DNA of 64,000 bases from Lachnospiraceae bacterium (GTDB lineage: Bacteria > Bacillota > Clostridia > Lachnospirales > Lachnospiraceae): contig JAKVNF010000003.1 of the NCBI GenBank assembly GCA_022483465.1, forward strand, positions 350,001 through 414,000. Reading direction: 5' to 3'. Each line of letters begins with the position of its first letter. Position 1 is the first letter of the stretch. The notes under the pieces are model-generated. The model saw only the letters and a list, made by a program, of their open reading frames with translations, was not told where the DNA came from and made no database searches. Positions 54,414 to 63,182 of the stretch are shown here, in pieces. The position numbers and the translations under genes were made by a program.

Positions 54414-55681
54414 GATGCATCTCCGATCTTCGCGTAGTCGATCGTGATGTTATCACGCTTCGTGTGGCAGTTCTCTACACGGTTGGTCTGACGGATCGGG
54501 AAGCGCTTTTTATCGTAAAGGATGAAGGCTGTGCTCATGTCGCTGGGCTGGAAGCGGATCTCAACGCTCTGCCCGATGAACTGCATGGGCACGTCGTAAC
54601 TGACTTTATCGATGGAGACAGTGGCATCTTTCTTCACGCGTCGGTTGATCCGGTTGAGAAAACATTCATCCAGCCATTCCTGTGAGGCAGGAGCCTTGAT
54701 CTGGTCCTTTGTCTTCAGGTACCGGTCCATGGGCGTACAGCCGATCCCGGAATGGAAGGAAGTGTTATAAGAACGCATATATTCCCTGAGCATGCCGTTG
54801 AACTGCGCCAGGGAGTGGATGGACTCCATATCCAGCTTGTACAGCCAGGTCTCCTTGAGTGTTAACCAGCTGCGCTCGATCTTCGCTTTGGAGGCGCCGT
54901 CGCGTACTCTTGTGTGGAGCAGTACAACGCCGAGGCTGCCGCAGATGAGGGAAAGCTGTTCATTGGCATAGGAACAGCCGTTATCGACGTAGAGCTTTGA
55001 AGGGATGCCGTAGGCTGCGATGGCGTCTTTGAATACTTTCTGGAAGTTGGCGGCATTGTCACTGTAGAACAGTTCGCCGCCGACGAGGAGCCTCGAATGG
55101 TCATCGATGATCATGATGGCATAGACGCGGCGGACCTGCCCGTCCTCGGTGATGTGCGGCAGGTAACAGGTATCAGCCTGCCACATACGCCCGAAAGCGT
55201 CCTCCTCGAACTGTTTGCGGTCCCGTACGTTGGGATTTCTGGCCGACTTGAGATCGTTACGTCTGATGAAGCGCTGGACAGAGCAGACATTGACTTTTGA
55301 GGAGAGAAGACCGTTGCCAACAAGGTGGTGATAGATCTGTGTGGCGTTCAGCCTCGGAAACTTCTCCTTGACCTTGTAGATCTCCTCGATGGCCGCATCA
55401 GAGAGCGCTCTGGCAGAACCTTTGTCAGAACGGGCCTGGGGCATCAGTGCATCATAACCACCACGTTTGTACATCGATGCCCACTTTTCAACGGTCTTGT
55501 AGCTGTATGTCACAGCAGTTCCGTCTGGAAGCTTCAGCGGTTTTTCCGTGATCCGTTTGTAATACTCCGTGGCACTGGCATCAGAATAAAGCCCCTGGAT
55601 TACAGGAGCGATCAGTGCGAAACGGAACTGGGCAACAGCAGTAGCTTTTGCGAGTTCATCATTAGCATAAATATTATTCAT
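54410..55681 (-). CDS. DDE transposase of the three-gene module (rve integrase core)
   Basis: 423-aa Mu/Tn552/IS481-like transposase. An N-terminal helix-turn-helix (YKTVEKWASMYKRGGYDAL) is followed by a second one (NATQIYHHLVGNGLLSSKVNVCSVQRFIRRNDL). The integrase core has Asp in GRMWQADTCYLPHI, Asp in SKLYVDNGCSYANEQ and Glu in GASKAKIERSWLTLKETW. A C-terminal beta barrel (DATVSIDKVSYDVPMQFIGQSVEIRF) is the Mu-type subdomain. The start follows caggaggt 10 nt upstream. Intact. Confidence 0.9.
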   Translation of the reverse strand: MNNIYANDELAKATAVAQFRFALIAPVIQGLYSDASATEYYKRITEKPLKLPDGTAVTYSYKTVEKWASMYKRGGYDALMPQARSDKGSARALSDAAIEEIYKVKEKFPRLNATQIYHHLVGNGLLSSKVNVCSVQRFIRRNDLKSARNPNVRDRKQFEEDAFGRMWQADTCYLPHITEDGQVRRVYAIMIIDDHSRLLVGGELFYSDNAANFQKVFKDAIAAYGIPSKLYVDNGCSYANEQLSLICGSLGVVLLHTRVRDGASKAKIERSWLTLKETWLYKLDMESIHSLAQFNGMLREYMRSYNTSFHSGIGCTPMDRYLKTKDQIKAPASQEWLDECFLNRINRRVKKDATVSIDKVSYDVPMQFIGQSVEIRFQPSDMSTAFILYDKKRFPIRQTNRVENCHTKRDNITIDYAKIGDAS

Positions 55682-55786
55682 AGTACTCTTACCTCCTGAT
55701 GGCTGTATCCTAAATCAGGCAGGAGGCCGGAACTATTCACACCTTATGGAATAAGAGCCATCAGCGGCGATAGAGGGTGTGGCCTG

Positions 55787-56362
55787 TCAGGAGTATGCCG
55801 GATTCCTGTGCAGCTGCAGGAATGAGGTAGCTGCCCTGAGAAAGAATGCGTGCAGGAAGGAAGAGAGATGCGGCTGATGATCGATGGATCTCAGAAAGTA
55901 TGAGGGATCACTGTCCCGGCTGCGCAGGAGCCCCAGCCAGAGCTCTCGGTGTGCCAGAAAGACACGCTTCCACCGGTACAGGGTCGGCGCGGCGATGCAG
56001 AAGTCCCGACAGATCTGTGCTACGGTGCGGCTGTGGCGGAAATAGGCCTTCAGGACCGTGAGGATGAACCGCAGGGTGTACTGGGAGTAGGGAATGAGTG
56101 TGTCTTTCAGGAGAGCATGGGTATGCCCACAGGTACATCTGACTCTGGGGACAGCGACCTGGAGTTCGTATATCTTTCCCCGATACACATCCACAACGTA
56201 GCGCTTGTAGCTGCCGTGGGGCTGATACATGCCTCTGGCGCGGCAGGCCGGGCAGTTGACAAGCGAAAGGTCTGGGAGTTCATCTCCGGGGTATGTGAAC
56301 AGAAGATCATCTGGCTCTGAGATCCTCTGGGTATTGCAAAGTAACGAAATTCTCCTTATCAT
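55787..56362 (-). CDS. DUF6431-type zinc-finger/HTH protein of the transposition module
   Basis: 191 aa. A zinc-binding pair VNCPACRARGMYQPHG ... RVRCTCGHTHALL lies at residues 36-95, and a helix-turn-helix follows (TVAQICRDFCIAAPTLYRWKRVFLAHREL, residues 120-150). It resembles the DUF6431 proteins that accompany DDE/ATPase transposon pairs in Firmicutes. The role is unknown; an end-binding or target-choice factor is a reasonable inference. The start is uncertain, as no clear binding site precedes 56362. Confidence 0.65.
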   Translation of the reverse strand: MIRRISLLCNTQRISEPDDLLFTYPGDELPDLSLVNCPACRARGMYQPHGSYKRYVVDVYRGKIYELQVAVPRVRCTCGHTHALLKDTLIPYSQYTLRFILTVLKAYFRHSRTVAQICRDFCIAAPTLYRWKRVFLAHRELWLGLLRSRDSDPSYFLRSIDHQPHLSSFLHAFFLRAATSFLQLHRNPAYS

Positions 56363-56661
56363 AATGTTAGCTTTACGTATATGTGGGACGGTGGTGTGTT
56401 CACTGGCAAGGTGAGAGCCCGGCGGTTCGCATTGCGTACATAGTGCTTAAGGAGAAGACCGGCTGTCTGGGCGTGGATCTTCTCCTTTTTCTTATCCTTC
56501 TTTCGGGAGACTATCATAATCGGATTGTTAGAATAGTCAACAGTATACGAAAAAAGCATGCCGCATAAGACAGCACGCTAGGATCATCATTTTTATGAAC
56601 TTCAGAAATCAATCTGCCGCTATAGTGCGGTAGGTGGGGAGTTTAATTTGCTGCATGACAC

Positions 56662-57864
56662 TATGACTCTACCAACGTAAACTCACAGGCAGAGGGCATC
56701 TTCATCGTGCAGAAGGGCCACGCCAAGGATGATCCGGATAAGGATCAGGTCAATACTGAGTACACAATCCGTCAGCGGGATGGCATGCCCGTTACGTTCA
56801 AGAATTTCCCGGGCTCTCTGAACGACATGGCCGAAGCATCCGACGTGATCACCGAGCTGAGGAATCTGCAGGATGGCCTGGACACAGAGGTAAAATTCCA
56901 CATCATTATGATCGCGGACCGTGGATATGTCTCGGAAGAGAATATCACCGAGATGCGGAATGCAGGTCTTGGGTTCATCCTGATGCTTCGAAAGAACATG
57001 GAAATCGTGGATGAAGTCCTTGATGCCCATGTCAGCGAAGTGAAGATTACGGAGAACTATGATGAGGAAACCGGAAGATTCGGCCTCTCATTTGCGCAAA
57101 AGCTGTTCGAGGATGACAAACAGAATACCTGCTTCCACATTGCCTGGGACGGGGAGCTCGAGCGAAAACACCGCGACGAACTCATGAAGTATGTCGCCGC
57201 TGCAGAGCATCGGCTGCAGAACGCCGAGAAGCGGCACACCCGAATGACAAAACAGGAACTCGACAATGACCGCACCTATTTCGACATCCACTGCCACGAG
57301 GAGGGAACCCTCATCGTGAAGAAGCGTGGCCGCGGAGCAGGCGAGGACAAGGAGGTTCCGTCTTATGTGATCGATTCCTTCGCCCGAAATCGGAAAGCCA
57401 TTGATCGTGCCAGCAGCAAATGCGGATACATGGTCCTTGTGTCTAGTGAACCGATGTCTGCCAAAGAGGCAATGCTGGCGATGTCCAGGCGCGACTGCGT
57501 TGAGAAAACATTTCGCGCGCTGAAGAGCTCTCTCGGAATGGACAAGATGGGCGTTTACTCTGAGCCATCCCTGCACACCAGGAGTCTCATCTGGTTTGTA
57601 GCCTCCATCCTGCATGCGCTTATCTTTTCCAAGACGGAAAAGCTTCGGGTTAAAGATCGCAAGCGAAGTACCGTTCCAGCGCTTGTAGAGCAGTACGAGG
57701 AGATTACAGCTGATCGAGATCTGACAACCGGAACTTATCAGCGCAGATACAAACTGACCAAGATGCAGCGTCAGGATCTTGCACCCTGTGGTGTATCTCT
57801 GGCCATGATCGATCAGGCAATATCCGACCTTCCTGGTAATGCCAGAAGCATGCCTAGGGTGTAA
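56662..57864 (+). pseudogene. IS1634-family transposase, N-terminally truncated
   Basis: About 400 C-terminal residues. The frame opens at YDSTNVNSQAEGIFIVQKGHAKDDP (first catalytic Asp) and continues with IIMIADRGYVSEENI (second Asp) and RRDCVEKTFRALKSSLGMDKMG (Glu). Compared with the 595-aa relative at 36301-38088, roughly the first 195 residues are absent. The catalytic triad is retained, but the DNA-binding domain is lost. It lies directly against the three-gene transposon. Confidence 0.87.
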
Positions 57865-58045
57865 AAGTTCAATAAGTTAAGGTTTTCATGGTTTGTTTGT
57901 TCGCCTTTCCCCCAGCTATTTCCGGGTGAAAGGCCTATTTTTATGCATGGAACTGTATATCTCTTCCATTGTTTCCATACTGGAGAGTTAAAAGTTCTCC
58001 CTTTGTAGGTGGATAAAACAACTCCATTTTGACGACAAATTGTGA

Positions 58046-58092
58046 AGGATAGTTGCCGGTTCCCGTAGGGGGCCGGCAACTATCCTTTGTTT
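58046..58092. terminator. Strong hairpin terminator
   Basis: The stem aggatagttgccggttccc / gggggccggcaactatcct is followed by ttgtttt. It lies between the truncated IS1634-like gene and the second ISL3 copy; the region 57865-58045 shows no gene. Confidence 0.85.
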
Positions 58093-58142
58093 TGAACCGA
58101 ATCGCTCTCAGCGTAGACTATGGGAATAGTTAGGAATTTTTA

Positions 58143-59895
58143 GGGTCTTTCATTTTTCTTGTGTGATGCACTAAAAGAAGGCAGCCTATAGAGAATATCT
58201 TCTATTTACAAAAAGAGATTTCCTGATATCATCTCGATTGCACGTCGACCAAGATATGCAATACGGGATAAAAAGGAAACCTCTTATGAATCAGAATTAT
58301 ACATACACCGAGGCGAATGGGCAAATGTCTTTTGCTGCCCGGACTCAAAATGACTATCTGATGTTCCCAAGCCACCTGACGGGGTTCCATCAGGAGAGCG
58401 TTGAAGAGGTTCCTATTCGAGACGTCAGGCCCTTCCACTCCATGCGGAAGAGCAAACTGAGTGAGAATACCTTCAAAAGGGCTTATATTCTGCGCGGTAA
58501 ATTGGACCAGCTGGACCATCCTGTATGCTCTTGCTGCGGGCGCAGAATGTACAAGAATCAGACCTACCACACGAAGATCAAACACATTCCCTTTCAGGCA
58601 TGCCAAACCATCATTGAGTGCGACAAGTACCAGTGGAGATGCAATCTCTGTGGCAAGACCATCACACCGGATGTCGCGTTCAAGGCAGATGATTCGATGA
58701 TTACAAAGGAGCTTGAGCAGCTGATCATTCGCTATCTTTCTATGGATGAATTTACCCTTACGGACACGGCAATCATTACTGGCGTCAACATCAATACGAT
58801 CAAGAAGATCGATCTTAAGCGTCTGAAGAGTCTTTACGCGGATGAGAATGGCAAGCTCAAAAAGCCTGCCGCCTATGCAAGGTATCTTGCCATTGACGAG
58901 TTCAAGCTGCATAACGGACACAAATATGCGACGCACATCATAGACCTGATAACCGGTGCGGTGCTGTTCATCCGAGCAGGCAAAACAAAGGCCGTTGTAG
59001 AAGAATTCATGGAGCTGGTGGGTGACGACTGGATGCATCATGTAGAGGCCGTTGCCATGGATATGAACAGCGACTTCCAGGAGGCTTTCAAGGCAAAATG
59101 CGGTTGGATCCAGATCGTTTATGATCATTTCCACATCGTCAAGAACTTCAACGAGAAGGTCATTGCCGAGGTTCGGAAGGAGGAACAGATCCGCCTGAAG
59201 AAGGAAGGCCTGGTCGAGGAAGCTGCTATCCTGAAGGGGTCAAGGAAGATACTCTGTGCCAGCAGGGAGTCCCTGCAGAAACACGATCAGGAAGCCCGTG
59301 AGGGCAAGGTGTGCCGCAAGGGATCTGCGATCTTCGGTACGACCGATTACAGGCATACCCATGACGATTTCGAGCGGCGATACGACGACATCATCAACTC
59401 GAACAAGCTGCTGTTCACCTGTGATCTGATCAAGCAGGCCATGCAGGAAGCATATGCCTCAGCCAATCAGGCGACGATGATCGAGAAGTTTACAGATATC
59501 ATCGACTGGTGCAGGGGCACGAAAAATGAGCACTTTCTCTGGTTTGCCAGGCTCATTGAGAACCACTTTGACGGCATTGTGGGATACGGGCTCTGTCCGA
59601 TCAGCTCCGGGAAGATAGAGGGGATCAACGCACACATCAAGGTCATCCGCAGGAAAGCCTATGGCCTTCCAGATGATGAGTACTTTTTCCTAAAGATCAT
59701 GGATGCATCCAGAAATCCGTACAAGCGGATCTGATGGAGAACGCTGTTCCGAGACCGTGGGCCCCTCGGCGATGCTCCCACGGTCCGCCCGGGAGTACAG
59801 ATGCACGGAGAGCAGAAGGCACCTGTGGAGGACCGGGGCAGAGGACCTCGGAGACGGTCAGGAAGGGCTCATCCCACAAAAAAAGTGAAAGGGCC
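58143..59895 (+). mobile_element. ISL3-family insertion sequence, copy 2 (1753 bp)
   Basis: Same length and ends as copy 1 at 4879-6631, with an 8-bp duplication aattttta at 58135-58142 and 59896-59903. Complete. Confidence 0.95.
58286..59734 (+). CDS. ISL3-family transposase, copy 2
   Basis: 482 aa, differing from the copy at 5040-6488 at a few positions (RLKSLY, YGLCPISS). All cysteine pairs and catalytic blocks are kept. Start chosen at 58286 behind aaaaggaaa. Confidence 0.95.
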   Translation: MNQNYTYTEANGQMSFAARTQNDYLMFPSHLTGFHQESVEEVPIRDVRPFHSMRKSKLSENTFKRAYILRGKLDQLDHPVCSCCGRRMYKNQTYHTKIKHIPFQACQTIIECDKYQWRCNLCGKTITPDVAFKADDSMITKELEQLIIRYLSMDEFTLTDTAIITGVNINTIKKIDLKRLKSLYADENGKLKKPAAYARYLAIDEFKLHNGHKYATHIIDLITGAVLFIRAGKTKAVVEEFMELVGDDWMHHVEAVAMDMNSDFQEAFKAKCGWIQIVYDHFHIVKNFNEKVIAEVRKEEQIRLKKEGLVEEAAILKGSRKILCASRESLQKHDQEAREGKVCRKGSAIFGTTDYRHTHDDFERRYDDIINSNKLLFTCDLIKQAMQEAYASANQATMIEKFTDIIDWCRGTKNEHFLWFARLIENHFDGIVGYGLCPISSGKIEGINAHIKVIRRKAYGLPDDEYFFLKIMDASRNPYKRI

Positions 59896-60037
59896 AATTT
59901 TTAGCATCCGACTTGGCTTGAATACCCTGGCTCAGAAACCCATCTTTCTTCTTCTGAACCGTTGACCGGGTGGGATTTACAGACGTTGTGACATGAGAAA
60001 TAGGCCATCCGGGCAGATGACCTGAAAAGAATCTTTA

Positions 60038-61522
60038 TTAAAAGCGCGGATGGGAGACATCCAACATTCCATCCGGTCCCCGGCAATACCGGGGTATTTC
60101 GATATAGCTGCTTCCTTCAACCTTCCCCATTGCTCTGAGATAGATCGCTGTCTTATCCATGCTGAAGAGAAAGGCATGCATCTGTGCCCCACAGTTGGAG
60201 CAGCGGGCCGGATCCTTATCAAAAAGGGCCTTCATGACCTCACAGCTTTTCATTCCGCGAATCAGACTCGGTACATATTCATCACCCAGAATTTCGTGGA
60301 TCCTTGCAAGCTTCTTTTTACGGACATTCCCGGCAAGATACCCTGCCATCCGGATCTTGCGTACTCCCTTCGGAAGGATGTGAAGTGAAAACCGTCGGAT
60401 GAATTCTTCCGGCGTGAGTACCATGTCCTTCTTGTCATACGAGCCATCGGTATGATAGTCCTTGTACTCAAACGTGATACCGCTGTCCGAGACGTCCCTG
60501 ATCCGGGAGGATGTGATTGCCGTTCTGTCGGCGTACCGCCCAAAATAACCTATGACATCCTCCACATCCGGAAGTGACGGATCCCGTTCTCTGTCTTCTT
60601 CAGAATAAGAGCCATACCTCTTGAGGTTGACATTCCAAAGGCACTTGTAGCACTCGTCGCATAAATTCTGGAATGACTCCTCACTCTCATAAGGTGCGGC
60701 AGAGCCATTGAAGGATAGTTTTCCCTTTCTGTAGAGCCGCTTGAGTCCTCTCATGAAGTGCTTCCGGTATCGTCCGGATATCTTCTGGACAGGGAGGAAG
60801 AAGCCCCTGATCTTCTTAAAGGAGGCGTCATCCGGTGTCAGTCCGCCTGCGGAGATCAGCACGTGCAGGTGGTAGTGGAGCGTCATACTGCTCCCAAAAG
60901 TGTGGAGCACCATGATGATTCCGGGCTTAATGTTGTGCCTTTCAAGGCAGAGCTCCAGAAGGGCATCCTGCGCGGAATGAAACAGAAGATCCAGCAGAGC
61001 CTTCTGATTGTTGTAGATCAACTCATTCAGATCGTGGGGAACCGTGAACACAAGATGATGGTAGGACATCCCGTGAATGACTTCGGACCTGCGCTCAGCG
61101 ATCCACTTTTCACGGCGAAAAAAGCCACAGCAGGGGCAGTTCGAGTTGCCGCAGGATCTCGGTGTAAACGAAATTTCTCCGCAGTCAGGGCAGATGGAGA
61201 CAATATAACCCAGATCTCCCGTGCCGCATTGTGCCATGAGACGGAGAATCTTCACCTTTTCGGGCGGCATTTCCTTTCCGTGCTTTGCCAGATAGTCTGG
61301 GAGAAATCTCCGGAAGATCTGGCGGATTCGATATCTTGAAGGCTCTTTTTCCTGTCTGAAGCCGGTAATGCATCTGCGGACTCTGATCGCAGTCTGACTG
61401 TCAGGAAGGCGGAAGGTTCTGCCTGGCCGGCTCGAGGGTACCATCTTTTTTGTTTTTTCAGAGCGCGAAGCCGTTTCCGTCGAAGGGGTTTGCAACGTTT
61501 TTTCTCTCCTGAAGCTGACCAT
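60038..61522 (-). CDS. IS91-family transposase (Y2 HUH type)
   Basis: 494-aa rolling-circle-type transposase. The N-terminal zinc-binding domain is VSICPDCGEISFTPRSCGNSNCPCCG (four or more cysteines), and the HUH site is in MTLHYHLHVLISAGG. The catalytic tyrosine region near RIRMAGYLAGNVRKKKLARI and FEYKDY is typical of the IS91/ISCR family. The 5' end overlaps the recombinase gene by 65 nt, so they form an operon. The N-terminal 40 residues before QTAIRVRR are low-complexity, and the true start may lie inside (e.g. 61444). Confidence 0.87.
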   Translation of the reverse strand: MVSFRREKTLQTPSTETASRSEKTKKMVPSSRPGRTFRLPDSQTAIRVRRCITGFRQEKEPSRYRIRQIFRRFLPDYLAKHGKEMPPEKVKILRLMAQCGTGDLGYIVSICPDCGEISFTPRSCGNSNCPCCGFFRREKWIAERRSEVIHGMSYHHLVFTVPHDLNELIYNNQKALLDLLFHSAQDALLELCLERHNIKPGIIMVLHTFGSSMTLHYHLHVLISAGGLTPDDASFKKIRGFFLPVQKISGRYRKHFMRGLKRLYRKGKLSFNGSAAPYESEESFQNLCDECYKCLWNVNLKRYGSYSEEDRERDPSLPDVEDVIGYFGRYADRTAITSSRIRDVSDSGITFEYKDYHTDGSYDKKDMVLTPEEFIRRFSLHILPKGVRKIRMAGYLAGNVRKKKLARIHEILGDEYVPSLIRGMKSCEVMKALFDKDPARCSNCGAQMHAFLFSMDKTAIYLRAMGKVEGSSYIEIPRYCRGPDGMLDVSHPRF

Positions 61523-62694
61523 CCAGCTGTACGTAGATCATCGTGGAAGCAATGGAGCGGTGCCGAAGTCTGACCTGTACCTGAAAGAGATCAGCGCCGC
61601 CCTGATAGTAGAAGGCGTTAGTTAAGAAACGGGTTGATAAGCGATCGCCTAGCATGAGACCACTAATACCTCACTTTGAGCTCGAGCTGGGTACACTCCT
61701 ATCCGTGCTGTGTTGCATCATGTAACAAAGCATCACCTAGATTGCCTAAACACATACACTCACTTGCCGAGTATGTGACTATAAATAACAAGATAGGCAT
61801 TATGCGGAGAAGAAAAGAGCTCCAAATGGGGATTCTATATCTTCATCGGACATTATCGCGTCGAGAGTTCACCATGGAGGTTGTGGTATGGAACCCATCA
61901 ACCCGGTTCTTTACTAACGCCTAGTAGAAAAGCGCATGGGCGTGTCGGAGGGAATGGAAATGATATCCGCGGTTTTCCCATCCGAGTTCTTTCAGGCGCT
62001 TCTGAAAGAAGCGCTGCACTGCTCCGTCAGACAGATGATGTGCGGCATCTCTGCCGGGAAAAAGGTAGTCCCCCTCTCCGGCATCCCGACGGAATCTTTT
62101 GAAGTAGAAGTAGAGCATCCGCGCGAGATCTTTTGGAAGTTCGACCTTCCCTTCATTTCGGTTCTTGCTGACTTCCGCACGAATTGTGATCTGCATTCTT
62201 TTGATGGAGATATCACCGAAGCGCAGAGACAGGACTTCATTCAGACGGAGCGCACAGCCAAAGCCGAGGGCGAGAATCAGGCGGTTTCTCGGATCTTTCG
62301 TCCCCATAATCAGCTTCTGCACTTCCTGACGCGTCGGTACCTTCGGGAGGGTATGATCCACCTTCATCAGCGGAAGGTTTTCCAGAGGGATGGGAGCATG
62401 CGCAACGGAAGCACGATAACGCCGGATGCTGACGTTGTAGACGTTGACAGATCTGGGCTTGAGCTCTCTCCCGCCTTTGCTTATGGGCTTATGGAGATAA
62501 ACGAGAAAACTCTGAAGCTGTTCAAGATCAGCATCATCGAGGGAAACATGATAGGTTCTCTCAAGCCATTCACAGCACTCGAAGACGGTCTGCAGATAGC
62601 CCTGAATGGTAGACTCGCGGTAGTCGATCAGGGACAGAAATACTTCCAGCCTGGACAGTTCGGTTTTGAATTTCGGGGAATCAAGGTATCTCAT
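61458..62694 (-). pseudogene. Tyrosine recombinase, split by 308-bp MITE
   Basis: Joining 62694-61922 to 61605-61458 restores a 306-aa site-specific recombinase. The core-binding domain (ESTIQGYLQTVFECCEWLERTYHVS) is followed by the catalytic residues Arg in GCALRLNEVLSL, His-x-x-Arg in HFHSLRHAHALF, His/Arg in RLRHRSIAS and the nucleophile in TMIYVQL. The MITE enters between ALFYY and QGGADLFQV. Its partner is the IS91-type transposase just downstream, an association seen in other IS91-like elements in Firmicutes. Without the last 50 residues the tyrosine is lost. Confidence 0.9.
61614..61921 (+). repeat. 308-bp MITE, copy C
   Basis: Same ends as copies A and B and, by eye, the same sequence as copy B. 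8-bp duplication tagtagaa at 61606-61613 and 61922-61929. Confidence 0.95.
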
Positions 62695-63182
62695 GAAATC
62701 GTTCCGGCAATGATGGTATGGGGATGAAACTCATGATTGGCCGGCCGACAAAGATGGGGCTTGCAGATTTGCAAGGGACTTGATAAACTCACCTTGCTTA
62801 TGAGAGCCCCATGGATGAACGCTCGACGCCAATCAAGGTCATCTGTGGGTTATTTTTTTTGTAGAATACAGAAAAGAGGAAGAGATGACAAGATCATTTC
62901 TTCCTCTTTTGTCTATGCTGAAGTTTGTCATGGTATCCCCAACAGAGAAAGCTGTGAGCTTTAGGGATAACTTTGATGGAGCATCGCGCTCGCGCGATTT
63001 GGTTCAAATACCTGAACTTCCAATAATCTTCTCACTCGAATCCAGTGAGAGTCAAATAGCGAGAGCCGCAAAACGTTGAAAAATAACGGTTTGCGGCTTT
63101 TTCTATGCTTGCTTTTAGGACGAAAAAGTGAGACAATACGAGTGAGAAAGTATAACTCGTATTTCGGAAGGGAGGACGATTC
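62695..63182. other. Non-coding region between recombinase and last transposase
   Basis: 488 bp with no convincing gene. It holds the upstream region of the recombinase operon (minus strand), two short inverted repeats (gatggggct ... agccccat, 62752-62811, bracketing gcagatttgcaag), a terminator at 63064-63103, and then the leader of the next transposase with a ggaaggga-type binding site at about 63167-63175. The IS91-type element's origin end probably lies near 62750. Confidence 0.45.
63064..63103 (+). terminator. Hairpin terminator
   Basis: agccgcaaa pairs with tttgcggct, with an A-rich loop, followed by a T-run (ttttt). Ends transcription entering from the left before the transposase at 63183. 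Confidence 0.75.

Larger units (their letters stand above)
53480..56570 (-). mobile_element. Three-gene transposition module (DUF6431, DDE transposase, AAA ATPase); borders approximate
   Basis: Three minus-strand genes in tandem make a self-contained module: a zinc-finger/HTH protein, a DDE transposase and an AAA ATPase overlapping by 4 nt. The decamer ATGCGGCATG at 53478-53487 reappears inverted at 56559-56568, flanking the genes, and may mark the ends; TGCGGCA also occurs at 53457. No target duplication is clear. The 5' truncation of the IS1634-like gene at 56662 fits a transposon end near 56570-56650. Confidence 0.55.
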
